This document shows, in pieces, positions 16,632 through 24,246 of a DNA stretch of 64,000 nt (positions within the stretch are counted from its first letter, which is position 1; every line of letters starts with the position of its first letter). The notes beneath the pieces are model-generated. The model did not search any database. It was not told where the DNA came from and was given only the letters and a program-made list of their open reading frames with translations. The DNA comes from DASYTH01 sp035762905 (GTDB taxonomy: Bacteria; Actinomycetota; Actinomycetes; Mycobacteriales; Pseudonocardiaceae): assembly GCF_035762905.1 (NCBI RefSeq), contig NZ_DASUCC010000044.1, positions 62,001 to 126,000 of the forward strand, written 5' to 3'. The translations under genes were made by a program, and so were the position numbers.

Positions 16632-16634
16632 GGC

Positions 16635-17291
16635 TTAGCCCTCGTCCACCTCGCGGTAGCTCAGGCCAAGGCCGAGGTCCCCGGTGAGCAGCGGTCGCAT
16701 CCGCTTCAGCGTCTCGATCATGGCCTCGACGTCGACGGTGGCTTCCCGGGCGGTGCGAGCCTTGGAGATCTCTCGCCTTGCCTCGCCGAGGAAGCTGGTG
16801 ACCAGCCAGATCAGCACCCGGTGCACGGGATCGTCGTCCGCGCCGAGCAGCTTGAAGTTGCGGTTGATCCACTCCCGGCCGTCCCGGTGCTGGATCTCGT
16901 GGAACCCCGGCGGGGTGTCGCCGACCTGGAAGATCCGCACCAGGTCTCGGCGGCTCCAGGTGGCTTCCAGGTAGGCCCGCGCTCCGGCGACGAACAGGTC
17001 GAACGGGTCGGTCACGCCGGACTCGCGGGCCCGGTCCAATCCGCCCCGGGCGATCCGCAGCTGCTCCTCGTGGTGCCGGCGCCACAGCGCCAGGAACAGA
17101 TCGGTCTTGCTGCCGAAGTGGTGGTAGAGGCTGCCGACGCTGGCCCCCGCGCGCTCGACCACCTCGGTCACGCTCGCCTCGGTGAACCCCCGCCGGGCGA
17201 ACACCGCTCGCGCCGCGTCCAGAAACTCCGCCCGCACGCCTTCGGTGCTGCTCCACTGCCGCCCCGCCGGCGTCGGCTTCCTCGGTGGCAT
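16635..17291 (-). CDS. TetR-family transcriptional regulator
   Basis: A 218-residue TetR regulator. The N-terminal helix-turn-helix reads F-L-D-A-A-R-A-V-F-A-R-R-G-F-T-E-A-S-V, then V-V-E-R-A-G-A-S-V-G-S-L-Y-H-H-F-G-S-K-T-D-L-F (about residues 18-62). The larger C-terminal ligand domain is all-helical and not conserved. ATG 17291 is chosen because GAAAGGAAGG lies immediately upstream. It is divergent from an enoyl-CoA hydratase and two acyl-CoA dehydrogenases. The 124-bp gap contains a near-perfect palindrome, so it most likely represses that beta-oxidation-type operon and is induced by an acyl-CoA. Confidence 0.9.
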   Translation of the reverse strand: MPPRKPTPAGRQWSSTEGVRAEFLDAARAVFARRGFTEASVTEVVERAGASVGSLYHHFGSKTDLFLALWRRHHEEQLRIARGGLDRARESGVTDPFDLFVAGARAYLEATWSRRDLVRIFQVGDTPPGFHEIQHRDGREWINRNFKLLGADDDPVHRVLIWLVTSFLGEARREISKARTAREATVDVEAMIETLKRMRPLLTGDLGLGLSYREVDEG

Positions 17292-17378
17292 GACCTTCCT
17301 TTCGATCACGCACATTATCGCGATCCCGGTGCCCATCCCGTTGACAAGTCCGCGCGGGGTCGTGTGTCATGACTTTCC

Positions 17379-17391
17379 AGAATGTAATTCT
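17379..17391. promoter_or_regulatory. Palindrome, candidate TetR operator
   Basis: AGAAT-GTA-ATTCT is a perfect 13-bp inverted repeat. With one extra T it extends outward to TCC...GGA (about 17376-17395). It sits 25 bp upstream of the enoyl-CoA hydratase start, is AT-rich against the background, and lies in the intergenic space shared with the TetR gene. Confidence 0.7.
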
Positions 17392-17415
17392 AGGATGCGC
17401 TGTGCTGGAGGAATG

Positions 17416-18207
17416 ATGGACGACGCGGTCCAGTACCGGCTCGAGGCCGGGGTGGCGACCGTGGTGCTCAACCAGCCGGAATCGATGAACACGATGAACC
17501 CGGCGCTGCTGGAAGCGGTGACCGCCGCGCTGGAGCGGGCAAGCGAGGACGACGAGGTGCGCGTGCTGGTGCTGACCGGCACCGGCCGGGCGTTCTGCGC
17601 GGGCGGCAACCTGAACAACTTCGCCGCCGGTCAGGGCACCGACCTTCCGGTGGCCACCCGGATCAGCCAGCTCCGCATCGCCATGCGCACCTCGCAGCTG
17701 CTGCACGAGATGCCCAAGCCGACCATCGCCTCGATCAACGGTGCGTGCGCCGGTGCCGGGTTCGCCTGGGCGTGCGCCGCGGACCTGCGCTACTGCGCCG
17801 AGTCGGCCCGGTTCAACACGGCGTTCCTGACCGCCGGGCTCTCCGGCGACTTCGGCGGTTCCTGGACCCTGCCGCGGATCGTCGGACCGGCCAAGGCTCG
17901 TGAGCTGTACCTGTTGCCGGACAAGTTCGACGGACGCACGGCGGAGCGGATCGGTCTGGTCAGCCAGTGCGTCCCGGACGCCGAGCTGCCCAGGCTGGTG
18001 GCCGGCATCGCCGAGCGACTGTGCGCCGCGGCGCCGCTGGCGATCCGGGCGATCAAGCGGAACTTCAACGAGTCCGCGGCCAACGACTTCGCCACGCAGC
18101 TGGACCGGGAGGCCGACCGGCATGCCCGGTTGCAGTACACCGACGACGCCAAGGAGGCCGCGGCCGCGTTTCTGGCCAAGCGGCGCCCGGTCTTCAACGG
18201 CCGGTAG
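17416..18207 (+). CDS. Enoyl-CoA hydratase/isomerase family protein
   Basis: A 263-residue crotonase-fold enzyme. Motifs are V-V-L-N-Q-P-E-S-M-N-T-M, the oxyanion-hole segment A-F-C-A-G-G-N-L (about residues 58-65) and the second oxyanion loop I-N-G-A-C-A-G-A-G-F-A. The usual acidic residues of hydratases are partly replaced: F-G-G-S-W-T-L-P follows L-S-G-D, so isomerase or other crotonase chemistry is possible. Two in-frame ATGs (17413 and 17416) follow GGAGG; 17416 has the better spacing. It is the first gene of the operon with two acyl-CoA dehydrogenases, pointing to acyl-CoA degradation under the divergent TetR. Confidence 0.88.
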   Translation: MDDAVQYRLEAGVATVVLNQPESMNTMNPALLEAVTAALERASEDDEVRVLVLTGTGRAFCAGGNLNNFAAGQGTDLPVATRISQLRIAMRTSQLLHEMPKPTIASINGACAGAGFAWACAADLRYCAESARFNTAFLTAGLSGDFGGSWTLPRIVGPAKARELYLLPDKFDGRTAERIGLVSQCVPDAELPRLVAGIAERLCAAAPLAIRAIKRNFNESAANDFATQLDREADRHARLQYTDDAKEAAAAFLAKRRPVFNGR

Positions 18208-18219
18208 AGAGAGGTCCCG

Positions 18220-19434
18220 ATGGATATCGATCTCGGGCCGGAGGCGGCCCGGTTCCGCCAGTCGATGCGGGAGTGGATCGCCGGCAACGCGCCGGACGGC
18301 CTCGCCACGTTGACCGACTGGAACGTCACCGGCATGACCGGCGGCAACCCGGTCAACGCCGAGGCCGAGCGGAGCCCGCTGTACGCGGAGTGGGAACGCC
18401 GGCTGCGCGCGGCGAACCTGATCTGCGCGTGGTGGCCGGAGAAGTTCGGCGGCCGCGGGCTGACCCCGGTGCAGCACGCCATCTTCACCGAGGAGCTGAG
18501 CCGGGCCGGGCTGCCCTACGTGCGGCGCGGGTTCGGCGAGGCCATGGTCGGTCCGTCGATCATGGCGCACGGCACACCGGAGCAGCAGGAGTACTTCCTG
18601 CCCCGGATCATCTCCGCGGAAGACGTGTACTGCCAAGGGTTCTCCGAGCCCAACCACGGCTCCGACCTGGCCGGCGTGCAGACCAAAGCGGTGCTGGACG
18701 GCGACGAGCTGGTGATCACCGGGCAGAAGGTGTGGACGTCGGCGTGGTACCGGGCCAACATGATCTTCATCCTGTGCCGCACCGACCCGGACGCCCCGAA
18801 GCACCGCGGCCTTTCCTACGTGCTCGTTCCGTTCCTGGACAACAACATCCTCGCCCGCCCGCTCAAGCAGATGACCGGTGCGGCGGAGTTCGGCGAGGAG
18901 TTCTTCGACGGCGCCCGGGCCCCGCTGTTCAACGTCATCGGCGGCCTGAACAACGGCTGGCGGGTGGCCATGACCACGCTCGGGTTCGAGCGCGGCGGTG
19001 GCGTCTCGACCGCATACCTGCGGTACGAGAAGCAGTTCTGGGATCTGGTCGAGCTGGCCAGGAAGGTCGGCCGGGAGCGCGATCCGGTCGTGCGGCAGGA
19101 ACTGGCCTGGGCCTACAGCCACGTGCAGATCATGCGGTTCACCGGGTTGCGGGCGCTGGCCCGGCTCGCCTCCGGCCAGGAGCCCGGCCCGGAGGCGTCC
19201 ACGACGAAGCTGTTCTGGAGCGAGTACGAGCGGCGCCTCGGTGAGATCGCCGCCGATCTGCTCGGCGCCGAGGGCATGATCCGGCCAGCCGGCGACGGTT
19301 ACCCGATCAGCCCGTGGCAGGAGGTGTTCCTGGCCAGCCGGGCCGGGACGATCTACTCCGGTACCAGCGAGATCCAGCGCAACATCATCGCCGAACGCGC
19401 GCTTGGCCTGCCCCGGGCCGGAAGTGCGTCATGA
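18220..19434 (+). CDS. Acyl-CoA dehydrogenase (subunit 1 of a pair)
   Basis: A 404-residue ACAD. The substrate/FAD region has Q-G-F-S-E-P-N-H-G-S-D-L-A-G and G-Q-K-V-W-T-S. The C-terminal FAD motif Y-S-G-T-S-E-I-Q-R-N-I-I-A-E-R-A is intact. The segment W-W-P-E-K-F-G-G-R-G-L-T and overall length are close to FadE-type enzymes that work as alpha2beta2 heterotetramers in steroid or branched acyl-CoA degradation. Its stop overlaps the start of a second, shorter ACAD (ATGA), which supports a heteromeric enzyme. It follows the hydratase by 12 nt. Confidence 0.92.
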   Translation: MDIDLGPEAARFRQSMREWIAGNAPDGLATLTDWNVTGMTGGNPVNAEAERSPLYAEWERRLRAANLICAWWPEKFGGRGLTPVQHAIFTEELSRAGLPYVRRGFGEAMVGPSIMAHGTPEQQEYFLPRIISAEDVYCQGFSEPNHGSDLAGVQTKAVLDGDELVITGQKVWTSAWYRANMIFILCRTDPDAPKHRGLSYVLVPFLDNNILARPLKQMTGAAEFGEEFFDGARAPLFNVIGGLNNGWRVAMTTLGFERGGGVSTAYLRYEKQFWDLVELARKVGRERDPVVRQELAWAYSHVQIMRFTGLRALARLASGQEPGPEASTTKLFWSEYERRLGEIAADLLGAEGMIRPAGDGYPISPWQEVFLASRAGTIYSGTSEIQRNIIAERALGLPRAGSAS

Positions 19435-20549
19435 CCGCGCTGGTGTTCACCCCCGAGCATGACGAGCTGCGCCGCTCGGTGCGCCGGTTCCTGGAGGCGA
19501 AGTCGCCGAGCGCGGCCGTGCGCGCGCTGATGGCGGACGAGACCGGCTATGACACCGAGGTCTGGAAGCAGATGGCCAACCAGCTTGGCCTGCAAGGGAT
19601 CGCCATTCCGGAACGGTTCGGCGGCAGCGGATTCTCCTTCGTGGAACTGGCGATCGTGCTTGAGGAGACCGGCCGCGGGCTGGTTCCGGCGCCCTACCTG
19701 AGCAGCGTGGTCATGGCCGGCTACGCCATCCTGGACAGCGGCGACGAGAGCGCCGCGGCCGACCTGCTGCCCGGCATCGCCGACGGCAGCCGGGTCGCCA
19801 CGCTGGCGTTTACCGAGGACAGCGGCCGGTGGGAGCCGGACGCGATCACCATGCCGGCCACCGCAGACGGCGACCGCTGGCTGCTCAACGGCGCGAAGTC
19901 CTACGTGGTCGACGGCCACATCGCCGATCTCCTTGTGGTCGCGGCGGAAACGGCCGCCGGGCTGAGCCTGTTCGCCGTGGACCCCGCCACCCCCGGCATC
20001 ACCCGATCCCTACTGCCCACCCTGGACCAGACCAGGAAACTGGCCCGAATCACCTTCGACGACGTGCCGGCCCGCCTGATCGGCACCCCCGGCGGCGCGG
20101 TCGCCACGCTGCCCCGCACCCTCGACAAGGTCGCCCTTGCCCTCGCCGCCGAGCAGGTCGGCGGAACCCAGCGGGTGCTGGACATGGCCGTCGAGTACGC
20201 CAAAGTCCGCCACCAGTTCGACCGCCCCGTCGGCAGCTTCCAAGCCATCAAACACAAAGCGGCCGACATGCTGGCCCGCCTCGAGTCCGCCCGCTCCGCG
20301 GCCTACTACGGCGCCTGGGCCGTTGCCACCGACTCCGACGAGGTCCCCACCGTCGCCAGCCTTGCCAAGGCCTACTGCTCGGACGCCTTCTTCTTCGCCG
20401 CCGCCGAGAACATCCAGATCCACGGCGGCGTCGGCTTCACCTGGGAACACGACGCCCACCTCTACTTCAAACGCGCCAAATCCACCCAGCTCTTCCTCGG
20501 CGACACCCCCTACCACCGCGAACAACTCGCCCAACGCATCGGCATCTGA
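19431..20549 (+). CDS. Acyl-CoA dehydrogenase (subunit 2 of a pair)
   Basis: A 372-residue ACAD, shorter than its partner. It has L-G-L-Q-G-I-A-I-P-E-R-F-G-G-S-G near the N-terminus, L-A-F-T-E-D-S in the flavin region (a weak form of the usual motif), Y-A-K-V-R-H-Q-F-D-R-P-V-G-S-F-Q and the C-terminal I-H-G-G-V-G-F-T-W-E-H-D. Paired ACADs in which one partner has incomplete catalytic and FAD motifs form heterotetramers in cholesterol-type degradation, and this pair has that look. ATG 19431 overlaps the first subunit's stop. The last 100 bases are strongly C-rich and G-poor, with no hairpin downstream. Confidence 0.92.
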   Translation: MTALVFTPEHDELRRSVRRFLEAKSPSAAVRALMADETGYDTEVWKQMANQLGLQGIAIPERFGGSGFSFVELAIVLEETGRGLVPAPYLSSVVMAGYAILDSGDESAAADLLPGIADGSRVATLAFTEDSGRWEPDAITMPATADGDRWLLNGAKSYVVDGHIADLLVVAAETAAGLSLFAVDPATPGITRSLLPTLDQTRKLARITFDDVPARLIGTPGGAVATLPRTLDKVALALAAEQVGGTQRVLDMAVEYAKVRHQFDRPVGSFQAIKHKAADMLARLESARSAAYYGAWAVATDSDEVPTVASLAKAYCSDAFFFAAAENIQIHGGVGFTWEHDAHLYFKRAKSTQLFLGDTPYHREQLAQRIGI

Positions 20550-20590
20550 GTGCCCTGTCCGCACAGTGGTCGAACCGGCGACGGCGAAGA

Positions 20591-21610
20591 TCACGAACCA
20601 GGGCTGGAGTACGAGAAGCGGTCGAGGCGGCAGCCCGCCAGCGTCGGCTCGACGGTGCCCTCGACCAGTTCCCGCGCGACCAGGTGGCCTACGGCCGGGG
20701 CGAGCGTGACCGCCGAGTGCGTCACCGCGAGGTAGAGGCCGGGCACGTCGGGGACCGGGCCGATGATCGGCGCGCCGTCGGCCGGCATGGGGCGTAGGCC
20801 GACCCGGGTGCTGAGTAGTTCGATGTTCGCGGTGCCGCGGAAGGTGGACCGGATCGCGGCCAGCGTCCGTTCGGGGGAGTCGGCTGCGGCGTGGAGCCGG
20901 TCCGGGGCGATCTGCCGGAGATCGAAGTCGCGGTTGTGGACCACGGTGCGGACCAGACCGGTCGGGGCGCGCAGCCGGAACAGCGTCGCCGGTGACGTCT
21001 CGACCGGGACGCGGATGCGCAGCGGCGCGGCCAGCGCGGCCGTGGCCGCTCCGGCCGCGAGCACCACGGTCGCACCGGCGAGGGGGCCTGCGGCCGTCTC
21101 GACTCCGGCCACCCGACCCGCGGCGTCTCGGCGGAGCGCGGTGATCGGGGTGTGCGGATGTACTTGTGCGCCGTGGGCGCGGGCGCCCGCGACCAGCCGC
21201 TCGGTCACGCCTACCGGGTCGGCGGCGCCGTCACCGGGTGCCCAGACGGCCCGGTCCGGGGGCCGGCGCAGGGTGGGCTCGAGGCTCGCCACGGTGGCCG
21301 CGTCCACGATCTCCTGCCCGGGCCCGGCCTGCGGCGCGGTGTCCGCCGCGCCCCAGGACAGTGAGCCGGACCAGGTCACGGGCAGTCCCGGCAGCTCGGC
21401 CTCGAGCCGGCGGTACTCCTGCGTCGCGGTCACCCGCAGCCCGGCGGCCGGACCGGTGCGGACGCCGGCCGCTCCGATCCAGGCGAACGAGTCCGCCGTC
21501 ACGCCCGCGCCCGGCCGCCCGGCATCGACCAGCGTCACCACGGCGCCGGCCCGAGCGGCGTGATAGGCCACCGAGGCCCCGACGATGCCGGCGCCGACGA
21601 CCACCACCAT
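20591..21610 (-). CDS. FAD-dependent oxidoreductase (DAO/DadA type)
   Basis: A 339-residue protein of the D-amino-acid-oxidase/DadA fold. The FAD dinucleotide motif is at the very N-terminus (V-V-V-G-A-G-I-V-G-A-S-V-A-Y-H-A-A). The closing motif L-R-P-M-P-A-D-G-A-P-I-I-G-P-V-P and Y-L-A-V-T-H-S-A-V-T-L-A-P near the C-terminus are typical. These enzymes oxidise amines, amino acids or hydroxy acids with O2. ATG 21610 is chosen so that the protein begins at the FAD strand; a GTG at 21628 is an alternative. It lies 57 nt after the FkbH-type gene on the same strand and may be the last gene of that extender-unit operon. Confidence 0.85.
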   Translation of the reverse strand: MVVVVGAGIVGASVAYHAARAGAVVTLVDAGRPGAGVTADSFAWIGAAGVRTGPAAGLRVTATQEYRRLEAELPGLPVTWSGSLSWGAADTAPQAGPGQEIVDAATVASLEPTLRRPPDRAVWAPGDGAADPVGVTERLVAGARAHGAQVHPHTPITALRRDAAGRVAGVETAAGPLAGATVVLAAGAATAALAAPLRIRVPVETSPATLFRLRAPTGLVRTVVHNRDFDLRQIAPDRLHAAADSPERTLAAIRSTFRGTANIELLSTRVGLRPMPADGAPIIGPVPDVPGLYLAVTHSAVTLAPAVGHLVARELVEGTVEPTLAGCRLDRFSYSSPGS

Positions 21611-21667
21611 CGCGCCCGAACCAGCCACTACCCCATCAACCCGCCAGTCCCGGAAGCGATTACCTCC

Positions 21668-22714
21668 TCAAAGTACTGGAGGCGTTGCCATTGGGTGGTT
21701 GATGTGGACGTGGGTGGGGGGAGGGGGTGGGGGGCGGTTGGGGTCGAAGGTGAGCAGGAGGTGGTCGGGTTCCTCGGTGAGGAGGGTGAAGCCGGCGAAG
21801 CGGAGGGTGATGAGCATGATGCGGTTGACCGGGGTGGGGACGAAGTGGGCCAGCGGGCGGCGGCCGGTGGCGAGGGTGGTGCGGATGAGGTGGGTGAGGA
21901 GTGCCGTGCCGACGTTGCGGGACATGACGCGGCAGGACATGAGTAGGAGGTCCAGCACGGCGTCGGTGCGGGTGTGGGAGAGGACGGCGAGGCCGATGGT
22001 GCCGTGCGGGCCGAAGCGGTCGGTGAGGGTGGCGACGAGGACCTGATGGTGGGGGGAATGGCTGAGGGTGCGTAGTTCGTCGAGGTCGAAGGTGCGGCCG
22101 GTGGTGTTGAGCTGGTGGGTGCGGATGGTCAGCTCGTGGGCGCGGGCGAGGTCGGCTTCGGTGGCGGGGCGGACGGTCATCGAGAGGTTCAGCCAGGTTT
22201 GGAACTCGGTGGGGGAGCCGGAGAACTCGCGTTCGGCGACGGTGCGGTGGCGGTTGGACTGGTAGTAGAGCCGGCGGTGGCGGGATTCGTCGGTGACGAC
22301 GTCGGGTTGGAACTCGGGGAGGGCGGGCAGCGCGCCGACCTCCGCGGCGGGGTAGCAGCGGACCATGGGAAGTGCGGCGGTCACCTCGGCCCGCTCGACG
22401 GCGTCGTTGTCGGCGAAGGCGACGGTGTCCAGGCCGATGTTCAGCTCGGTGGCGATGCGGCGGATCGCCTCGGACTTGGCGCCCCAGCCGACCTCAAGCA
22501 CGCAGAACAGGTCGGTGAGGTCGTGCGCGGCCAGGTGGGCGGCGGCGACGGCGTGGTCGCCGCGGCTGGCCACGGCGTGCAGAATGCCGCGCCGGTCCAG
22601 GGTGTGCAGGGTCGACCGGGCGGCGGGGAACGGGCGCGGGCGGTCGCCCTCGAGGACCACGCCGTCCCAGAGCGTGTCGTCCAGGTCCCAGACCAGGCAC
22701 TTGACCGCGGTCAT
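21668..22714 (-). CDS. fkbH: FkbH-type HAD-superfamily protein (glyceryl-ACP synthase-like)
   Basis: A 348-residue HAD-family protein with an FkbH-like layout. The HAD motif I is D-L-D-D-T-L-W-D-G at residues about 10-18 (FkbH proteins usually have D-L-D-N-T-L-W-G-G), and A-F-A-D-N-D-A-V-E-R-A-E-V is the later acidic motif. A GNAT-like C-terminal part starts near L-S-M-T-V-R-P-A-T. Known FkbH enzymes dephosphorylate 1,3-bisphosphoglycerate and load glycerate onto a small ACP. It overlaps the ACAD stop by ATGA, and the small ACP is two genes upstream, matching that role. The tail is Pro/His-rich. The D for N change in motif I is unusual. Confidence 0.82.
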   Translation of the reverse strand: MTAVKCLVWDLDDTLWDGVVLEGDRPRPFPAARSTLHTLDRRGILHAVASRGDHAVAAAHLAAHDLTDLFCVLEVGWGAKSEAIRRIATELNIGLDTVAFADNDAVERAEVTAALPMVRCYPAAEVGALPALPEFQPDVVTDESRHRRLYYQSNRHRTVAEREFSGSPTEFQTWLNLSMTVRPATEADLARAHELTIRTHQLNTTGRTFDLDELRTLSHSPHHQVLVATLTDRFGPHGTIGLAVLSHTRTDAVLDLLLMSCRVMSRNVGTALLTHLIRTTLATGRRPLAHFVPTPVNRIMLITLRFAGFTLLTEEPDHLLLTFDPNRPPPPPPTHVHINHPMATPPVL

Positions 22715-23814
22715 GTGCGCCGCCGCAGGGCGTAGTCGCCGAGATGTTGCTCGGCGACCTCGTCGGAGCCCTCGATGATCCGCATCACCCGGGCGTCCCG
22801 GAAGAACCGGCCGACCGGGCTGTCCGCCGCGCACCCGGCCGCGCCGTGGATCTGCACCGCCGCCTCGCTCACCGCCGACGCCGCCCGGGCCGCGGTGTAC
22901 TTGGCCAGCACGGTCTGCACCACCGCGTCCGGCTCGGCGAAGTCGCGCACCGCGGCCGCATGAGCGCAGGCCCGCCGCGCCGCGCCGGCCTCGGCCAGGC
23001 AGCGGCCGAGCAGCGCCCGAACCGCCTGGTGCCCGGACAGCCGCACCCCGCCCTGGGTTCGGCGCGCGGCGTGTCCGGCCGCGAGGCCCAGGCACGTCTC
23101 GGCCATGCCGACGCAACCCCAGGCGACCGTGTACCGGCCGTGGTCCAGGGCCGTTCCGGTGACGTGGGACAGCCCGAAACCGGGCGGTGCCAACAGGTTC
23201 TCCGCCGGCACCGGCACGCCGTCGAACCGCACGTCGGCCAGGCCCGCGGCCCGCAGGCCGAGCTGCCCGCCGACCGGGCACACCTCGACGCCCGGCCGGT
23301 CGGCCTCGACCAGCACCGCGACCGGCTGCCCGTCCAGCATGGCCAGCACCAGGAACACCCCGGCGCACTGCCCGAACGTCACCCACAGCTTCTGACCGCG
23401 CAGCCGGAACCCGCCGGGGGCCACCTCGAGCGCGCTGGTCACGGCGGACAGGTCGCTGCCGGCACCGGCCTCGGTGGCGGCGAACCCGGCCACCGGCTCG
23501 CCACGGGCCAGCCCGGGCAGCCACCGGTCCCGTTGCTCCGGTGTGCCCCAGCGCAGCACCGCCGCGGCCACCATGCCCTGCACCGTCGCCAGTGCCCGCA
23601 GCGCGCTGCACACCCCGCCGAGCCGGGCGCACAGCTCGCCGAGCTCGGCCTGGGTCCGGGCGGTTCCGCCGTAGCGGACCGGCAGGTCGGCGGACAGGAA
23701 GCCGGCGCCGGCCATGGTCGTGACCACCTCGGCCGGCAGCGTCCCGGCCCGGTCCCAGCCGCCGGCCTCGTCTCGCACGGAATCGCAGAAGCTCGCGGTG
23801 TCCATTGTGGTCAC
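22711..23814 (-). CDS. fkbI: Acyl-CoA dehydrogenase-like (FkbI type)
   Basis: A 367-residue ACAD-fold flavoprotein. It has G-F-A-A-T-E-A-G-A-G-S-D-L-S-A in the flavin region, L-R-G-Q-K-L-W-V-T-F, and C-terminal Q-I-H-G-A-A-G-C-A-A-D-S-P-V-G-R-F-F-R-D. Placed between an FkbH-type protein and a small ACP, it corresponds to FkbI/Asm15-type oxidases that convert ACP-bound glyceryl-derived aldehyde to hydroxymalonyl-ACP. The GTG start (23814) overlaps the ACP stop (GTGA) and the stop overlaps the fkbH start. The NAD dehydrogenase (FkbK/Asm13) that normally acts before it is not in the window. Confidence 0.82.
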   Translation of the reverse strand: MTTMDTASFCDSVRDEAGGWDRAGTLPAEVVTTMAGAGFLSADLPVRYGGTARTQAELGELCARLGGVCSALRALATVQGMVAAAVLRWGTPEQRDRWLPGLARGEPVAGFAATEAGAGSDLSAVTSALEVAPGGFRLRGQKLWVTFGQCAGVFLVLAMLDGQPVAVLVEADRPGVEVCPVGGQLGLRAAGLADVRFDGVPVPAENLLAPPGFGLSHVTGTALDHGRYTVAWGCVGMAETCLGLAAGHAARRTQGGVRLSGHQAVRALLGRCLAEAGAARRACAHAAAVRDFAEPDAVVQTVLAKYTAARAASAVSEAAVQIHGAAGCAADSPVGRFFRDARVMRIIEGSDEVAEQHLGDYALRRRT

Positions 23815-24095
23815 CGGGACGGCACGGTCCGCTTCGTCCGAACGAACTCGGACACCCGGTTCATGGTGCGGAAGTTGTCCAGGTCGAGATCCTCGACCTC
23901 GACGGTGATCCCGTAGCGGCGCTCCACAAAGGCGACCAACTCCAACGCCAGCAGCGAGTTCACCAGGCCGAGCGCGAAATAGTCCTGGTCCGGCTCCGGC
24001 GCGTTTCCCGCCGTCACACCGGCGAAGAAGTCGCGCAGATCAGCGATGATCTCCGCAGGTGGACAGTCCATTTCCGAAAATTGTTCACCGGTCAC
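23811..24095 (-). CDS. fkbJ: Stand-alone acyl carrier protein (FkbJ type)
   Basis: A 94-residue carrier protein. The phosphopantetheine Ser is in F-A-L-G-L-V-N-S-L-L-A-L-E-L-V, close to the G-L-V-N-S-L-F-A form that marks methoxymalonate-pathway ACPs (FkbJ, Asm14) rather than PKS ACPs (D-S-L). The GTG at 24095 is chosen because AAGGAGGT lies 5 nt upstream; a longer open frame to 24248 has no support and would overlap the NRPS start. It is the first gene of the leftward operon ACP-ACAD-FkbH-(FAD oxidase). Expected role: carry glyceryl and its oxidised forms and present the unit to the assembly line. Confidence 0.85.
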   Translation of the reverse strand: MTGEQFSEMDCPPAEIIADLRDFFAGVTAGNAPEPDQDYFALGLVNSLLALELVAFVERRYGITVEVEDLDLDNFRTMNRVSEFVRTKRTVPSR

Positions 24096-24246
24096 ACCAG
24101 ACCTCCTTCCCGGGCGGAACGTAACATGCGGAACGGGAACCCGGCCAGCCTCCGTTCGGCGGCTTGTCTGTTCACATGGTGAGCTGTAACCATCCTTCAC
24201 CTGGTAACCCTCCAGGAAAGACGTCCCACTATATGGACAACAGACC
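24096..24246. promoter_or_regulatory. Divergent promoter region of the NRPS-PKS cluster
   Basis: 151 bp separate the ACP start from the NRPS start. The right half is less GC-rich than its surroundings and contains a TATAT run at 24230-24234 that could be a -10 element for the NRPS. Short inverted repeats occur (TCAC-ATG-GTGA at 24172-24182; GGTGA with TCACC at 24178 and 24197). The ACP ribosome-binding site is at 24101-24108. No regulator gene is nearby. Confidence 0.5.

Noticed and set aside
17341..17370. TTGACA at 17341 as a sigma70-type -35 box for the hydratase operon
   Set aside because: No convincing -10 at 17-18 bp (only TGTCAT-like); kept as a possibility but not listed.
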